64,000 nt of DNA from Clostridiales bacterium (GTDB taxonomy: Bacteria > Bacillota_A > Clostridia > Christensenellales > Pumilibacteraceae). The notes under the pieces are model-generated. The model had not been told where the DNA came from and searched no databases. It was given only the letters and a program-made list of their open reading frames with translations. Shown here piece by piece: positions 36,192-44,440 of the stretch (the stretch's first letter is position 1; each line of letters opens with the position of its first letter). The stretch spans positions 17,755 to 81,754 of the forward strand of contig JAISDO010000015.1 of assembly GCA_031264755.1 (NCBI GenBank), given 5' to 3'. Both the position numbers and the translations under genes were made by a program.

Positions 36192-36473
36192 ATGAATAAC
36201 AATCTAGAAATTAGTTGTGTTAATTGCAATAGTATAATGGTAAAAAATGGCAAAACTATAGTAGGAAGCCAAAAGTATTTGTGCAAGCAGTGTGGTTGTA
36301 GATGTACTCCTAACAAGAAGAGGTATGATACGACATTCAAGTTGCGGGTATTGGATAGCTTGCATTCTGGGTTGTCTCCTAGTGCCGTAGCTAAGGAGTT
36401 TGGTATAGACAACAAGACTGTCGTAGCATGGTCTAGAGACAAGGCTATTGTAGATTTGTTTGGACAGTTGTAG
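36192..36473 (+). CDS. zinc-ribbon plus helix-turn-helix protein, IS1 InsA-like
   Basis: 93 residues. Residues 9-35 form a zinc ribbon with CVNC and CKQC pairs and the InsA-like NGK-x(4)-SQKYLCKQCG. Residues 50-85 form a transposase-type helix-turn-helix (KLRVLDSLHSGLSPSAVAKE, then FGIDNKTVVAWSRDK). No transposase catalytic gene, terminal repeats or target duplication is seen nearby, so this is either a remnant or a domesticated DNA-binding protein. AGGAAAG supports the start. It is 11 bases before the GT80-like gene and probably shares its transcript. Confidence 0.72.
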   Translation: MNNNLEISCVNCNSIMVKNGKTIVGSQKYLCKQCGCRCTPNKKRYDTTFKLRVLDSLHSGLSPSAVAKEFGIDNKTVVAWSRDKAIVDLFGQL

Positions 36474-36484
36474 GGTATTGTTAA

Positions 36485-37855
36485 ATGATGATTGTTGACA
36501 ACGATAATAGTACACAGATACAAATACAAGAGGATCCAAACGGCAAGCATGTTGTGATGAACCAAAAACCATATCAAAATACAAAAAGATTGCTTTGGAT
36601 TGTATGTATTGCTTGGTTGATGGTGTTGATTGCTTTGCCTTTGTTATATTTTGTGGGGTATGTCAACGCCAAGGACAAGTACGCCAAGGACAAGTATGCA
36701 ATCAAGGCTAATAGATACAACATAGTCACCACTTTTGCGTCATTGCCCCCTCTCTATGCGGTCTTAGCCAATCTAGATCACAATGAGCCCGTATATGTGT
36801 ACAATGATAGAGTCAATACATTTGATATTGACAAGATGCCTAGCAATTGGCACAAGATCATTGATTTTGGTCTGTCATCTGGCGAAGATGGTATGCGTCA
36901 AGTAGCTGAGGCTACTCTACAGCTTGTTCAAAACATAATCAGATACAATCCTCAAGCTACATTTAGATACTATGTAGATGACTTGAGAGTGTTGTTGCCC
37001 TTGTATGTCTTTGAGACTGCGGGTATATCTATGGATAGAGTGAGCATAGTTATGCTCAGTGACGGGACTTATAGTTACAATAGTGCATTGACCAAGTTTC
37101 TGGGGCAGGATGGGGTAGACAATTGGTCAGTTGTATATCAAGAGTTGAATGACTATATAGCCAAATTCCGCAATGGGGACGAGTTGACACAACAAGACTA
37201 CAACAAAATGTGGCTTGGATGGGATTTTGCTTATCCTGCTAGTGCTTTGGACAATGTCACATATTGGTTGCAATTTCCGGAGTATTTGTATCTACATAGC
37301 GATATGAGTAGTGATATGCTTAGTCAATTTTTGCGTCTCAATATCTTCAAACAACAGCCGTATTCACTACTCAACAATCTAAGCTTTGATGCTAAGGATA
37401 TCTTCTTTGATGTGACTATCAACAACAAAGCCAATCAGGTAGATGGTCAGGACCTTAGGCAGATATTGGATGAGTATTTTGTCTCAGATGATGGTATGCC
37501 AGTTATGATAATTAGTGGTACCAATCCCAATCCGTCAACTTTTGTTGCTGATGGTGGTATTGTGGATACATTGATAGAGATGTATAGTGCCAATTATCAA
37601 TTGATGTTCAAACCTCATCCTGCTTATACAGCAGACAATGATGCACTGCAAGCCAAAGGCATAATTTCGCTCCCTGCTCAATTGCCTATGGAAGTGTTGA
37701 TGATGGCTTATCCTAATATTAGGATTGGTGGGTTTGGTAGTACTCTCTATATGTCTACTAGGTCTGAACAAGTAGCGTTCTTTATAGGTAGTTTGGCAGC
37801 ACCACTTGATTGGTTGGCTGGACATGGATTTTTTGATCAAGCGGTGTTTGTGTAG
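36485..37855 (+). CDS. membrane-anchored GT80 sialyltransferase-like protein
   Basis: 456 residues. A membrane helix at about residues 36-57 is followed by a short AKDKY tandem repeat and a GT-B-like domain. The C-terminal half resembles family GT80 sialyltransferases (Pasteurella PmST1, Photobacterium enzymes): a GT-rich strand, LMFKPHPAY with the HP motif (His about 378), ISLPAQLPMEVLMM and GGFGSTLYMS, in the place of KGHP, NIPANISFEVLMM and GGVASSLYFS. The N-terminal half has DRVSIVMLSDGTYSY for DRVSIQQLNLYDDGSMEY. The acidic pair is S-D-G here and the Ser-Ser is Ser-Thr. GT80 uses CMP-sialic acid; no CMP-sialate genes are in the window. Activity and donor are open. Confidence 0.75.
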   Translation: MMIVDNDNSTQIQIQEDPNGKHVVMNQKPYQNTKRLLWIVCIAWLMVLIALPLLYFVGYVNAKDKYAKDKYAIKANRYNIVTTFASLPPLYAVLANLDHNEPVYVYNDRVNTFDIDKMPSNWHKIIDFGLSSGEDGMRQVAEATLQLVQNIIRYNPQATFRYYVDDLRVLLPLYVFETAGISMDRVSIVMLSDGTYSYNSALTKFLGQDGVDNWSVVYQELNDYIAKFRNGDELTQQDYNKMWLGWDFAYPASALDNVTYWLQFPEYLYLHSDMSSDMLSQFLRLNIFKQQPYSLLNNLSFDAKDIFFDVTINNKANQVDGQDLRQILDEYFVSDDGMPVMIISGTNPNPSTFVADGGIVDTLIEMYSANYQLMFKPHPAYTADNDALQAKGIISLPAQLPMEVLMMAYPNIRIGGFGSTLYMSTRSEQVAFFIGSLAAPLDWLAGHGFFDQAVFV

Positions 37856-37880
37856 TTGTATTGCAATTTGTCCACTTGTG

Positions 37881-37912
37881 GCTATCTTGAGTGTTTTTTG
37901 AGATAGCTTTTT
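37881..37912 (+). terminator. terminator after the GT80-like gene
   Basis: GCTATCT (37881-37887) pairs with AGATAGC (37901-37907), followed by TTTTT. Confidence 0.8.
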
Positions 37913-37926
37913 GGTTATTTTTGTGT

Positions 37927-38080
37927 TATAATACAATCATTATATCTAATTAGCGGTAATGCAATTGGTTGCTGACGGATACAACGATTGAGTTGTATCT
38001 GTTGTATAACGGTGCTTGATCCCTTGCGTTGTATTAGGAGTACTCGTACCGTTGAACAAGATTACGTCCGTGAGGGGATA
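37927..38080 (+). promoter_or_regulatory. structured leader of argS with a possible SD-sequestering pseudoknot
   Basis: TATAAT at 37927-37932 is a likely -10 (its -35 is poor). The leader of about 150 bases has GATACAAC (37978-37985) pairing with GTTGTATC (37992-37999), AACGGT (38008-38013) with ACCGTT (38048-38053), and ACGGA (37975-37979) with TCCGT (38067-38071), the last competing with one end of the first stem. ATCCC (38019-38023), in the loop of the second stem, is complementary to GGGAT (38075-38079) in the ribosome binding site GAGGGGAT. No T-box sequence is present. This looks like translational control of argS; the ligand is unknown. Confidence 0.5.
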
Positions 38081-38092
38081 ACTTAGACTCAT

Positions 38093-39775
38093 ATGATTGA
38101 TGCCAAATATATACAAGAGTTGTTGATTGAGTGTGCAGGGTTGCAACCTCAGGACGTGCAAGTTGTAGAGATGCCCGTAGATAGTACATTGGGTGACTAT
38201 AGTTATCCTGTGTTTAGACTGTCCAAGAGTTTGCGTCAACCGCCTAGTGATATAGCCAAAGATATAGCATCCAAGATACATGATGCTAGTCTATCTCAAG
38301 TAGTGGCAGTTGGTGGGTATGTCAACTTCTACTTGGACAGGGACAAGTTTGTACAAGATGCACTTGGTAGTATAGACATGTCTAACAAGACTATAGGCAA
38401 AGGTAAGACTATATGTATAGACTATAGTAGTATCAACATTGCCAAACCATTTCATATAGGTCACTTGTCTTCTACTGTTATAGGTGGGTCTCTGTACAAG
38501 ATGTATCAGTACTTGGGGTATAACGTTGTTGGTATCAATCACTTGGGTGATTGGGGGACACAATTTGGCAAACTTGTGTATGCGTACTTGCAATGGGGCG
38601 ATAGACGAGATGTGCAAGAGCGAGGGATACAGTCATTGTTAGAGTTGTATGTCAAATTCCACACTTTGGCAGAGCAAGATCCACAGTTAGACAATTATGG
38701 TAGAGAGTGGTTTCGCAAGATTGAACAAGGTGACAAGCAGGCTACCGAATTGTTTGAATGGTTTAAGGAGATCACTCTCAACGAAGTCAACAAGACTTAT
38801 GACCAACTTGGTGTTAAGTTTGATAGTTATGCGGGTGAGAGCTTTTTCAATGACAAAATACCGCCCGTTGTGCAGGAGCTAAGAGATAAGGGTCTATTAC
38901 AAGAGAGCAAGGGGGCTATGGTGGTAGAGTTGTCTCCTAGTGAGTCGCCAGTTTTGATATTGCGTAGTGACGGGGCATCGTTGTATATCACTAGAGACTT
39001 GGCAGCCGCTATATATCGCAAGCAGACTTATGACTTTGACAAGTGCATATATGTAGTTGCTTATCAACAGAATTTGCATTTCAAACAATTGTTTGGTACA
39101 TTGTACAAGATGGGGTACGAGTGGGCTAGTGATTGTGTACATGTGGCTTTTGGTATGGTTAGTCTCAAGGATGGTACATTGTCTACACGCAAAGGACAGG
39201 TGGTCTTCTTGGACAAAGTATTGCAAGACGCAGTGTCCAAAGCATACAAAACTATAGAAAGCAAGAACCCAAATCTCCCCTCCAAGCATAGAGTAGCCGA
39301 GATGGTCGGGGTAGGAGCGGTAGTTTTTGGTGCGTTGAGTAGCGGACGTATCAAAGATGTGGTATTTGATATTGACAAAGCTCTAGAGTTTGAGGGCGAG
39401 ACCGGACCTTATCTACAGTATACTTATGCTCGTTGTTGTAGTATATTACGCAAAAGTACATCAAAGTCAGTTGAGAGTCTACAAAGCACGGCTATACAAC
39501 ACGACAATGTAGACTTGGATACTTTTGAGCTAGTCAAATTGTTGAGTAGATTTGATGAGACTGTTGTGCTAGCGGTAGACAAGTTTGAGCCTAGTATACT
39601 CGCTAGATTGATGTTGGATATAGCACAAGCATTCAACAAGTTCTATATTAGCAATCACATATTGGGAGCAGAGCAAGAAGTGGCGCGAGCTAGATTGCAA
39701 GTTGTGCAGTCTACATCTGTAATAATTAGCAAAGGTCTAGAGTTGTTGTTGTTGCAAGCTCCAGAAGAAATGTAA
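38093..39775 (+). CDS. argS: arginyl-tRNA synthetase
   Basis: 560 residues, class I synthetase charging tRNA-Arg. The HIGH motif is in NIAKPFHIGHLSSTVIGG and GINHLGDWGTQFGKL follows. The family's KMSKS equivalent is LSTRKGQVVFLDKVL. The N-terminal Add-1 domain (about residues 1-100) and the C-terminal anticodon helices with GETGPYLQYTYARCCSILRK are present. GAGGGGAT at 38072-38079 is the ribosome binding site and takes part in the leader structure described for 37927-38080. The gene has its own promoter region. Confidence 0.96.
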   Translation: MIDAKYIQELLIECAGLQPQDVQVVEMPVDSTLGDYSYPVFRLSKSLRQPPSDIAKDIASKIHDASLSQVVAVGGYVNFYLDRDKFVQDALGSIDMSNKTIGKGKTICIDYSSINIAKPFHIGHLSSTVIGGSLYKMYQYLGYNVVGINHLGDWGTQFGKLVYAYLQWGDRRDVQERGIQSLLELYVKFHTLAEQDPQLDNYGREWFRKIEQGDKQATELFEWFKEITLNEVNKTYDQLGVKFDSYAGESFFNDKIPPVVQELRDKGLLQESKGAMVVELSPSESPVLILRSDGASLYITRDLAAAIYRKQTYDFDKCIYVVAYQQNLHFKQLFGTLYKMGYEWASDCVHVAFGMVSLKDGTLSTRKGQVVFLDKVLQDAVSKAYKTIESKNPNLPSKHRVAEMVGVGAVVFGALSSGRIKDVVFDIDKALEFEGETGPYLQYTYARCCSILRKSTSKSVESLQSTAIQHDNVDLDTFELVKLLSRFDETVVLAVDKFEPSILARLMLDIAQAFNKFYISNHILGAEQEVARARLQVVQSTSVIISKGLELLLLQAPEEM

Positions 39776-39968
39776 TAGAGATCGCAATTGCAGTGTGCAA
39801 ATATTGGGATAACAACTGCGTATGTTGGTACAATAGATCACAAACCATTGTTTGTCCGCAAAGTAGATACAATTGATTAATATTGTGTTAATCAATGGAG
39901 TTGCTCTATTGACATATAACTGTCAAATATTGTATAATGTATCCAATAATTGTAAAATAGGAGTGACT

Positions 39969-40493
39969 ATGACTGCGACTTTTGTGATTTATGGATTTAT
40001 TGTATTGGGGACAGCGGGCGGAGTAGCTAGTGGGTTTGATGGACAAGTACGCAAGCTTGGTAGTGGTGTCAAAAGCATGATTATTACGTTGGTGCTTGTA
40101 TTTGTGTTTGGTTCTACAATACTAAGTACACCTATTGTTAGCGATGTGTTTGATGATATACAGGCTAGCTTAGGTGATAGCTTGTTGGGACAAGATGGGA
40201 TATATAGGTTGTTTAGATATGTTATACTGTTCTTTGTTATGCTATTGTTGCTAAAAGTCGCTGCTGCTACTTTGGGGGCTTTTACCACTACTCAAGATGG
40301 CGAAGCGGATTGGCTCAACAAAGGATTGGGTGGAGCATTAGCTTGTGCTCTGTGTGTTTGTGCAGTTATGTTTGTTATATGGGTCATGAGCATACTACCT
40401 AGTGCAGAGATAGCAATAGCTCAAGTCAAAGATAGTTCGGCGAGTATTTTTTATAGTCACAATTTTTTTCTATCATTGTTTGGTACACTGTAG
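39969..40493 (+). CDS. CvpA-like multi-pass membrane protein
   Basis: 174 residues with four to five hydrophobic segments. FVIYGFIVLGTAGGVASGFDG, SMIITLVLVFVFGSTIL, LFRYVILFFVMLLLLKVAAA and GALACALCVCAVMFVIWVMS alternate with short polar loops. The arrangement recalls CvpA-type proteins, but the sequence match is weak and no function can be given. TAGGAG immediately upstream supports ATG 39969 over earlier in-frame codons. TATAAT near 39935 may be its -10. Confidence 0.65.
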   Translation: MTATFVIYGFIVLGTAGGVASGFDGQVRKLGSGVKSMIITLVLVFVFGSTILSTPIVSDVFDDIQASLGDSLLGQDGIYRLFRYVILFFVMLLLLKVAAATLGAFTTTQDGEADWLNKGLGGALACALCVCAVMFVIWVMSILPSAEIAIAQVKDSSASIFYSHNFFLSLFGTL

Positions 40494-40767
40494 AGATGTG
40501 ACGGCTTGGGCTGCGAAGATCTTCTTTTGTATGCATAGCGATATCATTGATTATGACAATTATTATTCTTTGACTTGGTGCAATTAAATAATCAAAAAAG
40601 CCTTTGGGTGTGATGCATATCACCAAATCTCTTCAAACACATTGCAAGTCCTTTTGGTTGCTTGGTAAGTCAATATTAGGCTTTGTTAGGATTAGACCAA
40701 TCAATGAGCATAGTCAACTTTGTTTGTACAGTTGACATATTGTATTTTGCAATTTGAATCAAATTTT
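40494..40767 (+). other. intergenic region before the NYN-domain gene
   Basis: About 270 bases without a supported gene. TTGACA at 40732-40737 with TGAATC 17 bases later would put +1 next to ATG 40768, a weak leaderless promoter. Confidence 0.35.
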
Positions 40768-41721
40768 ATGGAAATTAAGGACAAAACAATAGCACTATTG
40801 ATAGATAGTGACAACATCTCTAGAGAGTATTATAGTGTCTTGCTAGAAGAGCTAAGCAAGTACGGACGTGTTACATATAGGCGGTTGTATGGAGATTTTA
40901 GCAAACCTAAGCAAAATGGTTGGCAAAGTGTCTTGTTGGAGCACAGTATAGAGCAAAGACAACAGTCCAACTATACCAAAGGCAAAAACTCTACAGATAG
41001 TAGTATGATTATAGATGCCATAGACATATTGTATACTGGCAAAGTAGATTGCTTTTGTTTGGCTACTAGTGATAGTGACTTTACAGGATTGGCAGTGAGA
41101 TTTCGCAATGACAACCTTATAGTCATTGGTGCAGGCGAGAAGAAGACTCCGCAGTCATTTAGACATGCTTGTGATAGGTTTATAGCTATTGATGATTTGT
41201 TGCAAGTGCATCGTTTGAGTAGAACAAAAGATATTGCACAACAGACAAAATCCGAATCCAAAACAGAACCTAAAGCCAAAGCTAAACGAACAAAAAAGCA
41301 AAACAATAAATCTACTCAGACATCAGGTGCCAAAATTAATGATGATATAGGTGAGCGTAGTTTGTCAAACTTGATAGAAGATGCTGTCGCTACATCAGCA
41401 TGTACAACTCAGCACAATAGTGATTGTATTGAGCATATCGTTGATATCGTAGATGATATAGAGCCTAGTGTTGCGAGCAAGCAAGATATACTGGATTATG
41501 CTATGTATATATTGAGCGAACGTGCAGACGAAAATGGATGGATGTTCTTCTCTGCTTTTGTAGATGGAATATATCGCAAGTACAATGACTTTAACCCCAA
41601 ATTGTATGGTCAAAGCAATAGTCAGGTAGGGGTCTTCTTCAAGTCTCAACAACAGGACGGCAAGCCTATCTTCAAGTTTGACAACATAGGCAACATACTC
41701 AAGATAGCCAGAAATGATTAG
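40768..41721 (+). CDS. NYN-domain (PIN-like) RNase protein with C-terminal OST-HTH/LOTUS domain
   Basis: 317 residues. The N-terminal NYN domain (residues 1-150) begins TIALLIDSDNISREYYSVLL with the conserved acidic pair, and continues KNSTDSSMIIDAIDILYTG and CFCLATSDSDFTGLAVRFR, which bring together the Asp residues of a PIN-like metal-dependent nuclease. A Lys/Thr/Gln-rich linker follows (about 160-200). The C-terminal part from about 235 (ILDYAMYILSERADENGWM to SQVGVFFKSQQQDGKPIFKF) matches an OST-HTH/LOTUS RNA-binding domain. Such LabA/DUF88 proteins are thought to act on RNA; the target here is unknown. No ribosome binding site is seen. Confidence 0.88.
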   Translation: MEIKDKTIALLIDSDNISREYYSVLLEELSKYGRVTYRRLYGDFSKPKQNGWQSVLLEHSIEQRQQSNYTKGKNSTDSSMIIDAIDILYTGKVDCFCLATSDSDFTGLAVRFRNDNLIVIGAGEKKTPQSFRHACDRFIAIDDLLQVHRLSRTKDIAQQTKSESKTEPKAKAKRTKKQNNKSTQTSGAKINDDIGERSLSNLIEDAVATSACTTQHNSDCIEHIVDIVDDIEPSVASKQDILDYAMYILSERADENGWMFFSAFVDGIYRKYNDFNPKLYGQSNSQVGVFFKSQQQDGKPIFKFDNIGNILKIARND

Positions 41722-41776
41722 TTGGTTGCTGGGGGATATCAAAAGTTTGACAAAAAGTATATTTTGGTAGTGCATA

Positions 41777-41823
41777 ATACAAGGACACCTAGCAACAATC
41801 AAGCTACTAGATGTCCTTTGTAT
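41777..41823. terminator. bidirectional terminator between converging genes
   Basis: ATACAAGGACA (41777-41787) pairs with TGTCCTTTGTAT (41812-41823, one extra T), and CTAG steps extend the stem inside. It lies between the NYN gene and the minus-strand membrane gene. Confidence 0.65.
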
Positions 41824-41842
41824 TTGTATATTTAGTAATGTG

Positions 41843-42328
41843 TTATAGCTTGTTGCCAGGTAGATTGACCAATATATCTTGTAGTGTTTGGTCGGGTAAA
41901 GCAGCAATGGCTATTGTAGGTAATACTAGTATGAGGGATATGATTAGAGTAGTTTTGCCATATTTGGCACCCATTGCAATAGTTGGAAGTATACAACTAA
42001 TCAATACTATAGCTCTTATCCAATGTGGCAAATCATACAAAAACTCTCCATGCATTATGAATTCGGCATCGGTATTGAATTGATAAGCCATATTGAGAAA
42101 ATATATAGCAACATATATACTCAAGGCAAGCCCCAATAGCCCAGACAGTGTAAGTATAGTTGTACTGAATCCATGTCTGAGAGTACTCCTATTGTCACTA
42201 GTAGTGCGTACGTCTATTATTTTGCTGTTGCCATTGTTCTCGTCAGGCAAAGTGTATCTAGGTGGTCTATAGTTGCTGTTGGGTCGATATGGAGTTTGAA
42301 GATTTGTGTGATCATGCTGGTATGACAT
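41843..42328 (-). CDS. small membrane protein of unknown function
   Basis: 161 residues. The first 50 residues are hydrophilic and rich in Asn, Pro, Arg and Thr, likely disordered. Three hydrophobic segments follow: TILTLSGLLGLALSIYVAIY, AIVLISCILPTIAMG and TLIISLILVLPTIAIAAL. A TGAGGT site precedes the ATG and a TTGTCA / TATTTA promoter-like pair lies upstream on the minus strand. No family recognised. It is transcribed against the NYN gene and diverges from the glyoxalase gene. Confidence 0.7.
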   Translation of the reverse strand: MSYQHDHTNLQTPYRPNSNYRPPRYTLPDENNGNSKIIDVRTTSDNRSTLRHGFSTTILTLSGLLGLALSIYVAIYFLNMAYQFNTDAEFIMHGEFLYDLPHWIRAIVLISCILPTIAMGAKYGKTTLIISLILVLPTIAIAALPDQTLQDILVNLPGNKL

Positions 42329-42673
42329 AATTGTACCTCATGTTGCACTCCATGATAGAGTGTATGATTGTGAGTTGATTGATAAATAATATTTTGTTTA
42401 TAATTTGACAACTATAGTGTAACATTAAATTGACAAAATGTAAACAGTTTTGATGTGTTTGGTCATGTCAAGAGTTGACAATGCAATTGACAAACCAACC
42501 AATACAATGTACAATATTAGGGTATACGTTGTATTGGTATTGTTGAGTGTTTGTGCAGGGCAAGTGTATACTTCTACTAGTGTAGATCTTGTCTAATCGT
42601 AAGTATAAACAAATTAAGTGTACTTGCAAGTCAAAGCAAAATAATATCTGGGTATGAGAGTATTAGGAGAATT
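42329..42673. other. divergent intergenic region with a hairpin in the glyoxalase leader
   Basis: 345 bases. It contains the glyoxalase promoter and, in its predicted leader region, ACCAATACAA (42498-42507) complementary to TTGTATTGGT (42529-42538), which straddles the -10. The rest shows nothing coding. Confidence 0.45.
42487..42515 (+). promoter_or_regulatory. promoter of the glyoxalase-obgE unit
   Basis: TTGACA (42487-42492), 17-base spacer, TACAAT (42510-42515). The 10-bp inverted repeat 42498-42507/42529-42538 flanks the -10 and may be an operator. A second TTGACA lies at 42475-42480. Confidence 0.65.
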
Positions 42674-43042
42674 ATGATTGAGTCAAAGATGATACATGTC
42701 AACTTTCATGTTACTGATTTGCAAGCTAGTCTGGAGTTCTATAACAAGGCATTGGGGCTCAAGGAGGTGCGTAGACATGCTCCCGACCATGGTGAGTTTG
42801 TCTTAGTGTATCTTAGAGGCAAGGGTGAGTTTGAGTTGGAATTGACATGGAACCGTGACAAAGTAGGCAAGTACGAACTTGGTGACAATGAGACTCATTT
42901 GGCTTTTTGTGTACAAGATTATGCCCAAGCACATAGTTTGCACCAAGAGATGGGGTGTATATCATATGACAATCTAGATATGGGTATATATTTTATTACA
43001 GACCCTGACAATCACTGGTTGGAGATGCTGCCATCTAAATAA
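42674..43042 (+). CDS. glyoxalase I / lactoylglutathione lyase family protein
   Basis: 122 residues, one VOC-fold unit. HVNFHVTDLQASLEFYNKAL gives the first metal-binding His, FELELTWNRDKVGKYELGD the middle Glu, ETHLAFCVQDYAQA the second His, and FITDPDNHWLEMLPS the last Glu. This set of four ligands fits glyoxalase I, which detoxifies methylglyoxal; the thiol cofactor cannot be read from the sequence. AGGAG upstream supports the ATG. It is 33 bases ahead of obgE. Confidence 0.9.
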   Translation: MIESKMIHVNFHVTDLQASLEFYNKALGLKEVRRHAPDHGEFVLVYLRGKGEFELELTWNRDKVGKYELGDNETHLAFCVQDYAQAHSLHQEMGCISYDNLDMGIYFITDPDNHWLEMLPSK

Positions 43043-43075
43043 CAATATACAAATAAAAATTGGGAGCATGAGTCA

Positions 43076-44329
43076 ATGTTTGTAGATAAGACTGTTATAT
43101 GGGTTAAGGCGGGAGATGGCGGTGATGGTCACACTTCGTTTTTTACTGAGAAGTATATAATCAAAGGTGGACCAGATGGTGGCGATGGTGGCAAAGGTGG
43201 CGACGTCTATTTTGTAGCATACAAGGATGTATCTTCACTTGTAGATTATAGCTATGGATCCAAGCATATTGCCAAAGATGGTACAAGAGGTGCGAGTAGA
43301 TTTAGTACTGGCAAGAGTGGACAGGACTTGTATCTTAAGGTACCAGTAGGGACAGTTGTGAGAGATGTGGAGACAGGCGGTGTTCTTGCTGATATGACAA
43401 CTGATGGTCAAACTGTACTTGTGCTCAAGGGTGGCAATGGTGGCAAGGGCAATGCTAGGTTCAAGTCTTCTACACGTCGTAGTCCATATTTTAGCCAAAC
43501 GGGACAAAAATGTGAGTCTAAGCAAATTAGTCTAGAACTCAAATTGATAGCAAGTGTGGGATTGGTAGGGTTTCCTAATGTAGGCAAATCTACGTTGCTA
43601 TCTACCATTAGTTCGGCTAGACCTAAGATTGGCAACTATCACTTTACTACACTTACTCCTAGTTTAGGAGTCGTCAAAGTGTACGATGATAGTTTTGTGG
43701 CTGCCGATATACCTGGGTTGATTGAAGGGGCTGCTGATGGAGCGGGACTTGGGATTGAGTTTCTTAGACACATAGAACGTACAAGGCTAATCTTGCATGT
43801 GGTAGACATAAGTGGTTGTGAGGGACGTGACCCAATACAAGACTACAAGACTATCAACAAAGAACTCAACAAGTACAGCGCCAAATTGGGCAAAGTCAAG
43901 CAAATTGTAGCTCTCAACAAAGCTGACATTGCTACCGAAGAGAGCATATGTGCTTTTAGGCAAGCAATACGCAAACCTACAATATTGATTAGTGCAGCAA
44001 CTAGGCAAGGGTTGGAAGAACTCAAGCTCAAGGTATACGAGATGTTGCAGACTATACCAGTGGACGATACACCACTTGAGTTGTATGTATATCCAGAGCG
44101 GGATACATTGAGTTTTGATGTATTTAGGCATGACAGTGGTATGTTTGAGGTATATGGTGGTCTGATAGATGAGTTGGCTCGCAATGTGGTGTTGGATGAT
44201 ATAGATAGCAACAACTACTTTCAAAAAAAACTCAAAGACAATGGTATAATGCAAACACTCAAAGACAATGGTGCAAAAGATGGTGACAAGGTACAAATAT
44301 TAGATATAGAATTTGATTATTATGACTAG
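43076..44329 (+). CDS. obgE: GTPase ObgE/CgtA
   Basis: 417 residues. Essential ribosome-associated GTPase acting in late 50S assembly and stress signalling. The Obg fold (residues 1-155) shows GGDGGKGGDVYFVAY and LKGGNGGKGNARFKSS. The G domain carries GFPNVGKST (G1), DIPGLIEGA (G3) and ALNKAD (G4). The last 90 residues are the Obg C-terminal (OCT) domain, ending in an acidic tail. GGGAGC precedes the ATG. obgE, nadD-yqeK and rsfS follow in the usual Firmicute order. Confidence 0.96.
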   Translation: MFVDKTVIWVKAGDGGDGHTSFFTEKYIIKGGPDGGDGGKGGDVYFVAYKDVSSLVDYSYGSKHIAKDGTRGASRFSTGKSGQDLYLKVPVGTVVRDVETGGVLADMTTDGQTVLVLKGGNGGKGNARFKSSTRRSPYFSQTGQKCESKQISLELKLIASVGLVGFPNVGKSTLLSTISSARPKIGNYHFTTLTPSLGVVKVYDDSFVAADIPGLIEGAADGAGLGIEFLRHIERTRLILHVVDISGCEGRDPIQDYKTINKELNKYSAKLGKVKQIVALNKADIATEESICAFRQAIRKPTILISAATRQGLEELKLKVYEMLQTIPVDDTPLELYVYPERDTLSFDVFRHDSGMFEVYGGLIDELARNVVLDDIDSNNYFQKKLKDNGIMQTLKDNGAKDGDKVQILDIEFDYYD

Positions 44330-44440
44330 GATTTGATTTGCCCCAAATGCACAAACACTGTCAGTGAAGTAGACATGTACCTATATTTTTGTGCTAATCA
44401 ATCCATGCTTGCTTAGGCAAATAGCGTCTAGGAGACGAGT

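Noticed and set aside
36192..36473. Complete IS1-family insertion sequence
   Set aside because: No insB/DDE transposase frame and no flanking terminal inverted repeats or target duplication.
37927..38092. T-box riboswitch upstream of argS
   Set aside because: No T-box core resembling GGTGGNACCGCG, no terminator/antiterminator pair and no clear specifier loop; the visible pairs act on the ribosome binding site instead.
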